Origin: Chloroflexota bacterium
GTDB taxonomy: Bacteria > Chloroflexota > UBA6077 > FW602-bin22 > JAMCYS01
Length of the DNA: 64,000 nucleotides
Direction: 5' to 3'
Assembly: GCA_023473795.1 (NCBI GenBank)
Contig: JAMCYS010000127.1
Location: 55,546 to 119,545 of the forward strand
Of the stretch, positions 20,051 to 28,476 are shown piece by piece. Position numbers and translations under genes: made by a program. The notes below the pieces were generated by a model. That model worked only from the letters and a program-made list of their open reading frames with translations. It was not told the origin of the DNA and ran no database searches. The stretch's first letter is position 1, and every line of letters starts with the position of its first letter.

Positions 20051-20752
20051 ATGATGATCAAGGCCGTTTTTCTCGACTTCTACAACACTATCTGCTATTT
20101 CGTCCCCTCGCGCGACGAACGGCAGGCGCAGGCTTGCCGCGAGTTCGGCCACGCAGTCAAGCCGGAGGCGTTCTGGCGCGCCTATGTGGTGGGCGAGGAT
20201 TACTGGACTGAGGCGAACGCCCGCTATGCCATCGCCAAGCGCAGCCCCGCGGAGTCGGAGGCGTTCTACGCTGCCTACGAGCAGGTCCTACTGCGGGCGG
20301 CGGGGCTGGAAGTCAACCGCGAGCAGGCCCTGGAGATCTACAGACGTTACTCGCGGATGGAGCGCTCGCTCAGCATCTTCGACGACGTGGGGCCGACGTT
20401 GCGTGAGCTGCGAGGGCGGGGGCTTGTGGTCGGTCTGATCTCCAATACCGACCGGGACGCCGGGCCGATGTGCGCCGAGCTGGGCGTGGCCGAACATTTC
20501 GACTTCGTGCTCAGCTCCTGTCTGGTGGGTTTCGAAAAGCCCGACCCGCGCATCTTCCAGCTGGCCTTAGAGAAAGCGGGCGTCGCGCCGCACGAGGCGA
20601 TTCACGTCGGCGACCAGTACAAGTCGGACGTGGCCGGGGCTCTCGCCGCTGGCATCCAGCCCCTGCTTCTCGATCGCTACGGCATGTTGGGGCATCTCGA
20701 CGGCTGCCCGCACATCGCCAGCCTGCGAGAGATCACGCGGTATCTGCGCTAG
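20051..20752 (+). CDS. HAD-superfamily hydrolase
   Basis: A 233-residue protein with the HAD motifs: motif I FLDFYNTI (residues about 7-14), motif II region LISNTD (about 131), the lysine in GFEKPDPRIF (about 160), and motif IV HVGDQYKSDVAGA (about 185). In motif I the second Asp of DxDxT is Tyr, the DxYxT form found in L-2-haloacid dehalogenases and some phosphatase-like relatives. The substrate is therefore uncertain. It starts right behind the palindrome after leuA, with ATG 20054 as an alternative start. It is not obviously part of leucine synthesis. Confidence 0.85.
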   Translation: MMIKAVFLDFYNTICYFVPSRDERQAQACREFGHAVKPEAFWRAYVVGEDYWTEANARYAIAKRSPAESEAFYAAYEQVLLRAAGLEVNREQALEIYRRYSRMERSLSIFDDVGPTLRELRGRGLVVGLISNTDRDAGPMCAELGVAEHFDFVLSSCLVGFEKPDPRIFQLALEKAGVAPHEAIHVGDQYKSDVAGALAAGIQPLLLDRYGMLGHLDGCPHIASLREITRYLR

Positions 20753-20785
20753 CTCTCCTACATTGAGATTACACACTGTTGTTAG

Positions 20786-20905
20786 CGGCCGTGGGTCTAC
20801 TATTCCACCTGCGAGCCGATGCGTTGGTACGTCGTTCTCAACGGCGACTACTCGCCGCGCCCGGCCTACGCCGCTTTGCGGAACATGGCGAAGACCCTTC
20901 GCTAA
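20786..20905 (+). pseudogene. C-terminal remnant of an unidentified protein (glycoside-hydrolase-like tail)
   Basis: Between two stops (TAG 20783-20785 and TAA 20903-20905) the frame reads WVYYSTCEPMRWYVVLNGDY and then SPRPAYAALRNMAKTLR. Endings with a W/Y-rich strand, NGD and PRPAYAALR are common at the C-terminus of glycoside-hydrolase-like TIM barrels. There is no start codon or ribosome site in front, so it looks like the stump of a deleted gene. Homology is by eye only. Confidence 0.4.
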
Positions 20906-20997
20906 GCCAAGAGATGGCCAGTGCCCCCGAGGGTGCACGGAGCGTGCTATGCGGCGCGCTGCCGAAATGCGCGCCCCTGTGCGCCCGGCAGGCGGTC

Positions 20998-21006
20998 TGG
21001 TATAAT
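20998..21006 (+). promoter_or_regulatory. Extended -10 promoter element of ruvB
   Basis: TGGTATAAT at 20998-21006 is a perfect extended -10 box. No good -35 hexamer is seen, which extended -10 promoters tolerate. It lies 31 bp before the ruvB ATG. Confidence 0.65.
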
Positions 21007-21036
21007 GCGCGCGGCAGTACATAATCAGGAACGGCG

Positions 21037-22065
21037 ATGATCGATAGATTGGTCTCTCCCCAGCACCACGACGACGACGGCGGCCTCGACACTAGCCTCC
21101 GGCCGCGCTGGCTCACCGAATACATCGGCCAGGATAGGATCAAGGAGAACCTGCGCATTCTCGTAGAGGCGGCGAAAGCCCGCGACGAGGCGCTGGACCA
21201 CGTTCTGCTTTACGGCCCGCCGGGTCTGGGCAAGACCACCTTGGCCAATATCATCGCCACCGAAATGGGCGTGAACATTAAGATCACCTCCGGCCCGGCC
21301 ATCGTGATACCCGGCGACCTGGCCTCGACCCTGACTTCGCTACAGAAGGGCGATATCCTATTCGTGGACGAGGTGCACCGGCTCAGCCGGCTGGTCGAAG
21401 AGGCTCTCTACCCGGCGATGGAGGATTTCGCCTGGGACATGGTGCTGGGCAAAGGGATGGCTGCCAAGAGCATTCGCCTGCACCTGCAGCACTTCACTAT
21501 CATCGGCGCGACCACCCGCTACGCGATGCTCAGCGCGCCACTGCGTGACCGCTTCGGCGCCACTTACAGGCTCGACTTCTACGACGAAGCCTCTATGTAC
21601 CAGATCGTGCGCCGCTCCGCGCGCATTCTCGGCGTCAGCATCGACGAGGACGGGCTCTGGCAGATTGCGCGACGGGGCCGGGGCACGCCGCGCGTGGCCA
21701 ACCGACTCCTCAAACGCGTGCGCGACTTCGCCCAGGTGAAGGCCAATGGCGTGGTCACCAAGTCGGTCGCCGCCGACGCGCTGGCCTTGCTGGAAGTGGA
21801 CGAGCTGGGCCTGGACGAGATCGACCGCAAGGTGCTCCTGTCCATCGTGCGCAAGTTCGGCGGCGGCCCCGTCGGCCTGGAGACCATCGCCGCCTCGGTG
21901 GGTGAGGAGTCCGACACGATCATGGACGTCTATGAGCCCTATCTATTGCAGCTGGGCTTCATCCAGCGCACGCCACGTGGCCGCGCGGCCACCCGCCTCG
22001 CTTACGCACACCTGGGCGAGCCGTACCCCGAGGGTGCCGAACAGCGGCAAAACCTGCTGTTCTAG
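21037..22065 (+). CDS. ruvB: Holliday junction branch migration ATPase RuvB
   Basis: AAA+ motor that drives branch migration of Holliday junctions with RuvA. The 342-residue product shows [12 protein letters not shown], Walker [13 protein letters not shown] (about 60), Walker [12 protein letters not shown] (about 108), sensor/arginine region [11 protein letters not shown], and a C-terminal winged helix ending [15 protein letters not shown]. ruvA and ruvC are not adjacent in this window. queA follows 58 bp downstream, a neighbour commonly found with ruvB in bacteria. Confidence 0.97.
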   Translation: MIDRLVSPQHHDDDGGLDTSLRPRWLTEYIGQDRIKENLRILVEAAKARDEALDHVLLYGPPGLGKTTLANIIATEMGVNIKITSGPAIVIPGDLASTLTSLQKGDILFVDEVHRLSRLVEEALYPAMEDFAWDMVLGKGMAAKSIRLHLQHFTIIGATTRYAMLSAPLRDRFGATYRLDFYDEASMYQIVRRSARILGVSIDEDGLWQIARRGRGTPRVANRLLKRVRDFAQVKANGVVTKSVAADALALLEVDELGLDEIDRKVLLSIVRKFGGGPVGLETIAASVGEESDTIMDVYEPYLLQLGFIQRTPRGRAATRLAYAHLGEPYPEGAEQRQNLLF

Positions 22066-22123
22066 TGGCTCCCCGCAATGCCGCGCTGACTCCGGCGCTC
22101 AGCCCTGCTGGGCCACTAACCCG

Positions 22124-23158
22124 ATGAAGACCAGCGACTTCGCCTACGAGCTCCCCGAGGAACTGATCGCCCAGACGCCCCTGGAGCCGCGCGATTCTTC
22201 CCGCCTGCTCGTGCTGCGCCGAGACGCACAGAGCCTGGAGCAGCGCACTTTCCGCGATCTGCCCCAGTACCTGCGTCCGGGCGATTTGTTGGTGGCCAAC
22301 GATAGCCGGGTCGTGCCGGCGCGACTCTACGGCCGGCGCGCCGGCAGCGGCGGCAAGGTGGAGGCGCTGCTCCTAGTGCCGCGTGGTCAGAATACATGGG
22401 AGGCGTTAGTCCGTCCCGGCAGGCGCCTTCTGGAGGGCGCGGTCGTCGAGTTCGGCTCCGGCGACACGGTCGTTTGCGCAGAGGTCGTGGGCCGCACGGC
22501 GAGTGGCGGGCGCCTCCTGCGTTTTGCCGGTGGGGACGCCGACCGCTGGGAGCGTATAGGCGTTACCCCTTTGCCGCCTTACATAAAGGCGCCGCTGGCT
22601 GACCCTGAGCGCTACCAGACGGTCTATGCCCGCGAGCGAGGCTCGGTCGCCGCTCCGACCGCCGGGCTGCACTTCACGCCGCGGCTGATGGGCGAGCTGG
22701 CAGAAATGGGCATCGGCTTTGCTTTCACCACGCTGCACATCGGCCTGGACACGTTCCGGCCGGTGGCAAGCGAGGAAGTGGAGCAGCATCAAATACATTC
22801 CGAGTCTTGTACGCTGACTGCCGAGGCGGCGGCAGCCGTCAACGCCGCGCGCGCGGCTGGCGGCAGGGTGGTAGCCGTGGGCACCACCGCCGTGCGGACC
22901 CTGGAGTCGGCCGCGGCCCAGGCCGCTCCCGGCGACACCGTGGCGCCATACTCTGGCTGGACGAACCTGTTCATCTACCCTGGCTACCAGTTTCGGGCCG
23001 TCGATTGCCTGGTGACCAATTTCCATCTGCCCCGGTCCAGCCTGCTGATGCTGGTCTCCGCCTTCGCCGGTCGCGAGTTCGTGCTGCGGGCCTACCGGCG
23101 CGCCGTGGCGGAGCGCTACCGTTTTTACAGCTTCGGCGACGCGATGCTGATTCTGTGA
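22124..23158 (+). CDS. queA: S-adenosylmethionine:tRNA ribosyltransferase-isomerase
   Basis: Transfers and isomerises the ribosyl group of SAM onto 7-aminomethyl-7-deazaguanine in tRNA, giving epoxyqueuosine. The 344-residue protein begins with FAYELPEELIAQTPLEPRDSSRLL and contains NDSRVVPARL, RGSVAAPTAGLHFT (about 180), HIGLDTFRPV, and the C-terminal VTNFHLPRSSLLMLVSAFAG. All are family blocks. The start ATG 22124 (MKTSDF) agrees with the family N-terminus; the longer open frame upstream overlaps ruvB and is not used. Its TGA stop lies inside a regulatory palindrome. Confidence 0.96.
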   Translation: MKTSDFAYELPEELIAQTPLEPRDSSRLLVLRRDAQSLEQRTFRDLPQYLRPGDLLVANDSRVVPARLYGRRAGSGGKVEALLLVPRGQNTWEALVRPGRRLLEGAVVEFGSGDTVVCAEVVGRTASGGRLLRFAGGDADRWERIGVTPLPPYIKAPLADPERYQTVYARERGSVAAPTAGLHFTPRLMGELAEMGIGFAFTTLHIGLDTFRPVASEEVEQHQIHSESCTLTAEAAAAVNAARAAGGRVVAVGTTAVRTLESAAAQAAPGDTVAPYSGWTNLFIYPGYQFRAVDCLVTNFHLPRSSLLMLVSAFAGREFVLRAYRRAVAERYRFYSFGDAMLIL

Positions 23159-23170
23159 CCTAAGTCACAG
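23153..23170 (+). promoter_or_regulatory. Perfect CRP/Rex-type operator TGTGA-N6-TCACA
   Basis: CTGTGAC (23153-23159) and GTCACAG (23164-23170) are exact inverted arms around CTAA. The core TGTGA-N6-TCACA is the CRP-family consensus and also close to the Rex pattern. It overlaps the queA stop and lies 58 bp before the iron-sulfur protein gene. A -10-like CACAAT at 23192-23197 would put the site centre near -41.5. Confidence 0.65.
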
Positions 23171-23228
23171 CCTCGCTCGGCCTAGTGCGGGCACAATTCG
23201 CTCAACAACGCCGGGTGAAGGAGCGGGC

Positions 23229-23966
23229 ATGAAACGACTGATAGTCAGCATAGACGAAGAGAGGTGCGACGGTTGCGGGGCCTGCGTGCCCAACTGCGTC
23301 GAGGGGGCGCTGCGGATTGTCGACGGCAAGGCGCGCTTGACGAGCGACGCGCTTTGCGACGGCCTGGGCGCCTGCCTGGGGGAGTGCCCACGCGGCGCGC
23401 TCACGGTGGAAGAGCGGGAGACGGTGCCTTTTGACGAGGTAGCGGCCAAGGCGCACCTGGCGGCCAGCGCCCGTCCCGCGGAACCGCTCGCGGCCGTGCC
23501 GGCAGCCCTGACCGCGCACGCCGGTGGCTGCCCGGGCTCGCGGGCGCTGACCCTGGAGCGCCCGGCCGCTCTCGCCTCCGAAGAGGCGACCAGCGAACCT
23601 TCCGAGCTAGCGAATTGGCCGGTGCAACTGACACTTCTGCCCCTGCGCGCCCCCTACCTGCGTGGGGCCGACCTGCTCATCTGTGCTGACTGCGTGCCCT
23701 TCGCTTACCCGGGTTTTCACCAGGACCTGCTGCGCGGCCGAGTGGTCGTGGTCGGTTGCCCGAAGCTGGACGATGTCCAGTTCTATGTTGAGAAGCTGGC
23801 GACCCTCCTACACGATAACGAGGTCAAGAGCATCACAATCGCCCACATGGAAGTGCCGTGCTGCTTCGGCCTCTCCCGAGCGGTGGGTGAGGCCCTGCGG
23901 CGGGCTGGCAAGGACCTGCCCGTACGCGACCTGACGGTGACGGTGCAGGGGCAACTAGTAGGTTAG
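23229..23966 (+). CDS. 4Fe-4S binding protein (ferredoxin-like N-terminus, cysteine-rich redox domain)
   Basis: A 245-residue protein. Residues 13-23 (CDGCGACVPNC) give a full C-x2-C-x2-C-x3-C cluster site. The second site, CDGLGACLGECP, has Leu at the second cysteine position, so that cluster has three ligands from the motif. The C-terminal half has conserved cysteines in LLICADCVPFAY, VVVGCPKLDD and MEVPCCFGLSRA. The family occurs in anaerobes as a small electron-transfer or sensory protein of unknown partner. A palindromic operator directly upstream suggests control by oxygen, redox state or cAMP-type signals; this is inference. Confidence 0.82.
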   Translation: MKRLIVSIDEERCDGCGACVPNCVEGALRIVDGKARLTSDALCDGLGACLGECPRGALTVEERETVPFDEVAAKAHLAASARPAEPLAAVPAALTAHAGGCPGSRALTLERPAALASEEATSEPSELANWPVQLTLLPLRAPYLRGADLLICADCVPFAYPGFHQDLLRGRVVVVGCPKLDDVQFYVEKLATLLHDNEVKSITIAHMEVPCCFGLSRAVGEALRRAGKDLPVRDLTVTVQGQLVG

Positions 23967-24067
23967 CAGGCGCAACTTGACCGGCGGTAGCGGCGATGCT
24001 ACCATGCAGCCAATATCCCGCGCGGCCCTCCGCGGTCGCGCGAGTCTCGGTAGAAGGAGGCTGCGCG

Positions 24068-25156
24068 GTGAGCTCACTGCGTCCCATCGCCTTTACCCGC
24101 GGCGTACCGCCGGTGGAGGCTTTTCCCGTGGCTGAGGTCGCCGATTGCGCGGCCTCGGTCTTGCGCGAGGATCCTAACATCCTCCTCCAGTACGGCAAGT
24201 CCTCCGGCTATCTCCCCCTGCGCCGGTGGCTAGCCGATCAGCACGACGTGCCGGTTGAGCAAGTGCTCCTCAGTAACGGTTCGCTGCAGCTGATGGAGTT
24301 TCTCACAGTCGAGCTCACCAATCCAGGCGACGTGGCGTTGGTTGAGTCGCCCACCTACGACCGTACCATCACTACCTTCTGCCGCAACGGCGTCGAGGTG
24401 GTAGGGGTGCCTCTGGAGGGGGACGGCGTCAACCTGGAGGCGTTGGCAGCGGCGGCCGAGCAGTACCATCCCAAGGTCCTCTACATCATCCCCGATTTCC
24501 AGAACCCTGCCGGCGTCACCACCGCGCTGGCCAAGCGCCGGGCCATCGTCGAGATGGCGCAGCGTTTCGGTTTCTGGGTGATCGAGGACGTGCCTTACCG
24601 CCGGCTGCGCTACTATGGTGAGGAGCAGCCGACACTCTTCTCGCTGGCGCCCGACCGGGTGATGCAGCTGTCGTCGTTCAGCAAGCTGCTCAGCCCCGGG
24701 CTGCGCACCGGCTACCTGCTGGGCGCGGTCGAGGTGGTCGGCGAGGTCGCGAAGTTGGCCGAAGACACGTACATCACGCCCGCCCTGCCCACGGAGGGCA
24801 TCATCTACGAATACTGCCGCCGAGGCTTGCTAGAGGAGAACATCGCCCGCCTCTGCGACCTCTACCGGCCGAAGCTGGACGCGACGCTGGCGGCCTTGCG
24901 GCGCGAGCTGCCGGGTGCCGGTTACGCCGAGCCGCAGGGCGGCTACTTCGCCGGCGTCACTCTGCCGGAGAACTTGACCACGGCCGACCTGCTCGTGGCC
25001 GCGGGCCGCGCTAACCTCACCCTGACCAACGGCGAGGGTTTCTTCACCGAACCGCCTGAACGTGTCTTCGTGCGCATTCCGTTCTGTAGCCTGAGCATTG
25101 CCGACATTGACGAAGGTATCGCCCGCCTCGGCCAGATCGTCAGGGGCAAGCGCTAG
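24068..25156 (+). CDS. PLP-dependent aminotransferase, class I/II (2-aminoadipate/MocR-like clade)
   Basis: Fold-type I aminotransferase of 362 residues. Visible blocks are LLQYGKSSGYLPLRRWLA (about 40), the NGSLQLMEFL loop, VESPTYDRTI, IIPDFQNPAGVT (about 143), VIEDVPYRRLRY, and the PLP lysine in SSFSKLLSPGLRTGYLLG (about 203). The wording matches the LysN/2-aminoadipate aminotransferase and MocR C-terminal group rather than AspAT proper. The exact amino donor is unknown. The start is GTG 24068 behind AGAAGGAGG (24052-24060, 7-base spacing); an earlier in-frame codon at 23996 lacks a ribosome site. The next gene starts 9 bp downstream. Confidence 0.85.
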   Translation: MSSLRPIAFTRGVPPVEAFPVAEVADCAASVLREDPNILLQYGKSSGYLPLRRWLADQHDVPVEQVLLSNGSLQLMEFLTVELTNPGDVALVESPTYDRTITTFCRNGVEVVGVPLEGDGVNLEALAAAAEQYHPKVLYIIPDFQNPAGVTTALAKRRAIVEMAQRFGFWVIEDVPYRRLRYYGEEQPTLFSLAPDRVMQLSSFSKLLSPGLRTGYLLGAVEVVGEVAKLAEDTYITPALPTEGIIYEYCRRGLLEENIARLCDLYRPKLDATLAALRRELPGAGYAEPQGGYFAGVTLPENLTTADLLVAAGRANLTLTNGEGFFTEPPERVFVRIPFCSLSIADIDEGIARLGQIVRGKR

Positions 25157-25165
25157 GGGCAGACG

Positions 25166-25531
25166 ATGGAGGACATCTCCGGCTTCAACGCCAGGGTCTA
25201 CGCTCTGGTGCGGTTGGTGCCTGAGGGTAAGGTGACTTCCTACGGTGCCTTGGCGGCGGCGCTGGGCGATCCGCGCAAGGCGCGTGAAGTGGGCTGGGCG
25301 CTGAAGGCTACGCCCGAGGGTCTGGACGTTCCCTGCCACCGGGTGGTAAATCGGGAAGGTGCTCTCAGCGGCGGCTGGGCTTTCGGCGGCCCTGAGGTCC
25401 AGCGCCATCTTCTGGAACTGGAGGACGTTCGCTTTCTCCCCGATGGTAGGGTGGACATGGTGCGCCACTTCTGGCGCCCCGAGCCCGCCCTATCTCGACC
25501 CAAGCCGGAGAGTCAGTCTCCTCTCCTCTGA
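25166..25531 (+). CDS. Alkyltransferase-like / MGMT C-terminal domain protein
   Basis: A 121-residue protein made only of the DNA-binding C-terminal domain of O6-alkylguanine-DNA alkyltransferase: FNARVYALVRLVPEGKVTSYGAL (wing/helix-turn-helix), ALKATP, and the active-site-like motif VPCHRVVNREG. Stand-alone ATL proteins usually have Trp in place of the acceptor Cys. Here PCHR is kept, so methyl transfer is possible. Known ATLs recognise alkylated guanine and recruit nucleotide excision repair. It is probably cotranscribed with the aminotransferase 9 bp upstream, without an obvious functional link. Confidence 0.87.
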   Translation: MEDISGFNARVYALVRLVPEGKVTSYGALAAALGDPRKAREVGWALKATPEGLDVPCHRVVNREGALSGGWAFGGPEVQRHLLELEDVRFLPDGRVDMVRHFWRPEPALSRPKPESQSPLL

Positions 25532-25583
25532 CGAAGCGACAGCGGTGGGCGGCAACCAGCCTGTTCGGTGGCGCGACCCCGGC

Positions 25584-26519
25584 CTAGCCGCCGATATGCA
25601 CCTCTATCCCTCGCCTGGCGAAGGCAGTCCGTGCCAGGCGAAGCAGCGCGCCGCCCTCGGGCGTATCTCGCAACCCTCGCGCCTCGCCCAGCTGGTAGTC
25701 GCGGCCCAGGCGCCGGTATTTGTCCTTGCCTAGCTGGTGGAAAGGCATCAGGTGGACTTCCTTGAGGCCGAGCGAGGCCACGAAATCGGCGGTGGCGGCC
25801 AGGTTCTCCGGCGAAGTGTTCAGCGGTGGGATCAGCGGCACCCGGGGCACTAGCCGCGCCCCGGCGGCGACGAGGCGCTGAGCGTTCTCCAGAATGAGGC
25901 GATTGGAGACGCCGGTAAGACGCTCGTGCTCGTCGGGGTCGAGGTGTTTCAGGTCGTAAAGGAACAGTTCGGTGTGGGGCAGAATGCGCTCGAAAACCGG
26001 CCAGCCTACCAGGCCTGAGGTTTCGACGGCCGTGCCCACGTTCTGCAGGTAGCAGGCCTTCAGCAGTTCGCCGGCAAAGGCAGCCTGAGCCAGGGGCTCG
26101 CCGCCGGACAGCGTGACGCCTCCGCCCGAGCGCCTGTAGAAGGCGGCGTCCCGCAATACCTCGGCCAACACCTCTTCCACCGTCCGCCAGCGCCCGACGA
26201 CACGCAGCGTCCCGGTGGGACAACTCTCGGCGCACAGCCCGCAGACGTCGCAGAGGGACTTGTCGATTTTGGCGCCGTTGACCACGGCGAGGTCGCGGTT
26301 GATGGCGTCGCGGGGGCAGACCGTCAGACAGCGGCCGCACTGCTGACAGAGAGAGGAGCGAAACTCTACCTCCGGCGCGAATCTTTGGGACTCGGGGTTG
26401 CAGCACCACTGGCAGCGCAACGGGCAGCCTTTGAGGAAGACCAGCGTGCGAATGCCTGGACCGTCGTGAATGCTGTAGCGTTGAATATCGAAGATCAGCC
26501 CCTTGCCTGGTTCGGACAC
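25584..26519 (-). CDS. Glycyl-radical enzyme activating protein (radical SAM)
   Basis: A 311-residue radical SAM protein of the PflA family. The SAM cluster motif C-x3-C-x2-C is in FLKGCPLRCQWCCNPE (about 32-39). It is followed by a ferredoxin insert with two cluster motifs, CQQCGRCLTVCP and CDVCGLCAESCP, as in activases of glycerol/choline/benzylsuccinate-type enzymes rather than pyruvate formate-lyase. Further blocks are GGGVTLSGGEPL (about 133) and DLKHLDPDEHERLTG. It should install the glycyl radical on a partner enzyme. No glycyl-radical enzyme is visible in the window; the gene is convergent with the alkyltransferase-like gene. Confidence 0.92.
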   Translation of the reverse strand: MSEPGKGLIFDIQRYSIHDGPGIRTLVFLKGCPLRCQWCCNPESQRFAPEVEFRSSLCQQCGRCLTVCPRDAINRDLAVVNGAKIDKSLCDVCGLCAESCPTGTLRVVGRWRTVEEVLAEVLRDAAFYRRSGGGVTLSGGEPLAQAAFAGELLKACYLQNVGTAVETSGLVGWPVFERILPHTELFLYDLKHLDPDEHERLTGVSNRLILENAQRLVAAGARLVPRVPLIPPLNTSPENLAATADFVASLGLKEVHLMPFHQLGKDKYRRLGRDYQLGEARGLRDTPEGGALLRLARTAFARRGIEVHIGG

Positions 26520-26763
26520 GCTGCAACCTCTCCTCAGCGAACACCCGGCGAAGCACGCCGGGCGTCCTTAGTTATAGCCCACCGTCGGGCGCGGCGCAAG
26601 CGCGGGCCAGTTGCCACCTGCCCTCCCTAGTCCACTAGTGCGGAGGACGCCGGCAGCCAACGGTACTTGCGGTTTGTCAGCCAAGCCCGCTTGACAGCAA
26701 GCGAGGCGTAGCCTACGCTGGGCCGCGGCAAGCGGATGCATTCCACTCCCCGGGAGGTGTGCG

Positions 26764-27138
26764 CTGGACGGGGCACGCGATCGTATCCTGGAGGCGCTAG
26801 AGAGGGGCGAGATCAACGCCCGTGAGGCGGGCCGCCTGCTCGGCGCCCTGACGGGCGGCGAGAGCCGAGCCAAGCCTGCGGTTCGCATCAGGGTCGTGGA
26901 GACGGACTCTGGCTGGGTCAAGACCGACGTGCTGGTGCCGCGCGCTCTGCTCGAGTCGGCGGCGCAGCTCGGTCTGCGCCTGGACGCGCTCTGGGGCTTG
27001 GGAAACCAGGTCGAAGCGGCCGCGGTATTGGCTGCTCTCCAGAGCGGAGCCGAGGGCCTGCTGGCGCAGGTGGAAGACGAGAGCAGCGGGCGGCGTCTGG
27101 AGGTGCTGGCCGAGCCACTTCAATACAGCGGGAAGTAG
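26764..27138 (+). CDS. SHOCT-like small protein, unknown function (apparent CTG start)
   Basis: The frame encodes DGARDRILEALERGEINARE, then AGRLLGALTGG and a C-terminal half with WVKTDVLVPRALLESAAQLGL. The first part is the short helical SHOCT-like module often found before putative membrane-sensing domains. No ATG, GTG or TTG precedes this module in frame. GGGAGGTG at 26752-26759 followed 4 bases later by CTG 26764 suggests a CTG start; a sequence error in front is the alternative. The 3' end overlaps the end of convergent glnA by 19 bp. Confidence 0.6.
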   Translation: MDGARDRILEALERGEINAREAGRLLGALTGGESRAKPAVRIRVVETDSGWVKTDVLVPRALLESAAQLGLRLDALWGLGNQVEAAAVLAALQSGAEGLLAQVEDESSGRRLEVLAEPLQYSGK

Positions 27139-28475
27139 TGACGCACCTCCCAGGGTGTAACCTGTTTGCGATAGTCATCCCACTCTAGCTGCTTCGCTTC
27201 TAGGAAGCGCTGGTAGACGTGCTCGCCTAGCGCCTCCTGAACGATGCCGTCGTGCTGCAGCTCCTCCAGAGCCTCGCCCAATGACGATGGCAGCAACTCC
27301 ACCTCGCGCTGCTTGAGGCGCTTGCGGTCGAACTGGTAGAGATTCTCCTCGACCGGAGGCGGCAGAGGTAGCTCGCGCCGCACGCCATCCAAGCCGCACT
27401 TCAGCATCACGGCCAGGGCTAGATAGGGGTTGCAGCTCGGGTCTGGGCAGCGCAGCTCGATGCGTGCGCCCCGCGCATTGGCCGGACTGAATTTGGGAAT
27501 GCGGATCAATCCAGAACGGTTGATGCGAGCCCAGGTGATGTAAACCGGTGCTTCATAGCCGGGCACCAGCCTCTTGTAGGAGTTGGTCAGCGGCGAGTTG
27601 ATGGCGCACATCCCGCGCGCGTGGTATAGCTGGCCGGCGATGAAGCGCTTGGCGATCTCGGAGAGGCCGTAGGGATCATCCTGAGAGTAGAAGACGTTCT
27701 GCTGCCCGCCGGACTGGAAGAGGCTCTGATGAACGTGCATGCCTGAGCCGGCGACCCCGAGCAGTGGTTTGGGCATGAAGGACACGTGCAGGCCGTGTCG
27801 CTGGGCTATGGCTTTGACCACGTACTTGAGGGTCGCCGCGCTGTCCGCCGCGGTCAGGGCGCCGGCGTACTTCATGTCGATCTCGTGCTGACCGCCCGCC
27901 GTCTCGTGATGGCTGGAGTCCACCGGTATTGCCAGGTCCTCGAGGGCGCTGACCATCTCTTCGCGCAGGTAGGCGGTAACGTCGGTAGAGTGGTCGAAGT
28001 AGCCGGCGCGGTCCTGGGGCGGGGGCCCGCCGGTGTCGTCCAACCCGAAGACGAAGAACTCAAATTCTAGACCGGCGTAGAAAGAGAAACCCAGTTGTTC
28101 CGCCTCACTCAGAGCACGGCGCAGCACGACGCGCGGATCGCCGGGGAAATGCTCGCCGTTCGGTGTGTACACCCAGCACAAGACGCGGGCGTTGGCCGTC
28201 TCGCTGCGTTGCCAGGGGACAACAGCGAAAGTGCTCAGGTCGGGCTTCAAGAACATGTCGCTCTCGGCCACCCGGGCAAAGCCTTCGATGGAAGAACCGT
28301 CGAACCACTTGCCGTTGTCGATGCAGTCCGCGAGTTCGTGACTGGGGATGGTGACGCTCTTCACGATCCCGGCTATGTCGACGAACTGCAGATGGACGTA
28401 ACGGATGCGTTCGCGCTCAACCTGCGCCAGCACTTCCTCGCCGAGCTGGCGCTGATCCCCGGCGGGCAAAGCCAT
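27120..28475 (-). CDS. glnA: Glutamine synthetase, type I
   Basis: Joins ammonia to glutamate with ATP, the main entry of ammonium. The 451-residue product has the GSI blocks: VDIAGIVKSV, WFDGSSIEGFARVAESDMFLKPD (about 57-79), the active-site Glu in AGLEFEFFVF, HHETAGGQHEIDM (about 189), MPKPLLGVAGSGMHVHQSL and PGYEAPVYITWARINRSG. The length and missing adenylylation insert resemble the GSI-alpha group. Its ATG is one base behind the stop of the ANTAR regulator, so it is the last gene of a kinase-regulator-glnA operon. That implies nitrogen-responsive control, possibly by antitermination. Confidence 0.96.
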   Translation of the reverse strand: MALPAGDQRQLGEEVLAQVERERIRYVHLQFVDIAGIVKSVTIPSHELADCIDNGKWFDGSSIEGFARVAESDMFLKPDLSTFAVVPWQRSETANARVLCWVYTPNGEHFPGDPRVVLRRALSEAEQLGFSFYAGLEFEFFVFGLDDTGGPPPQDRAGYFDHSTDVTAYLREEMVSALEDLAIPVDSSHHETAGGQHEIDMKYAGALTAADSAATLKYVVKAIAQRHGLHVSFMPKPLLGVAGSGMHVHQSLFQSGGQQNVFYSQDDPYGLSEIAKRFIAGQLYHARGMCAINSPLTNSYKRLVPGYEAPVYITWARINRSGLIRIPKFSPANARGARIELRCPDPSCNPYLALAVMLKCGLDGVRRELPLPPPVEENLYQFDRKRLKQREVELLPSSLGEALEELQHDGIVQEALGEHVYQRFLEAKQLEWDDYRKQVTPWEVRHYFPLY

Positions 28476-28476
28476 G

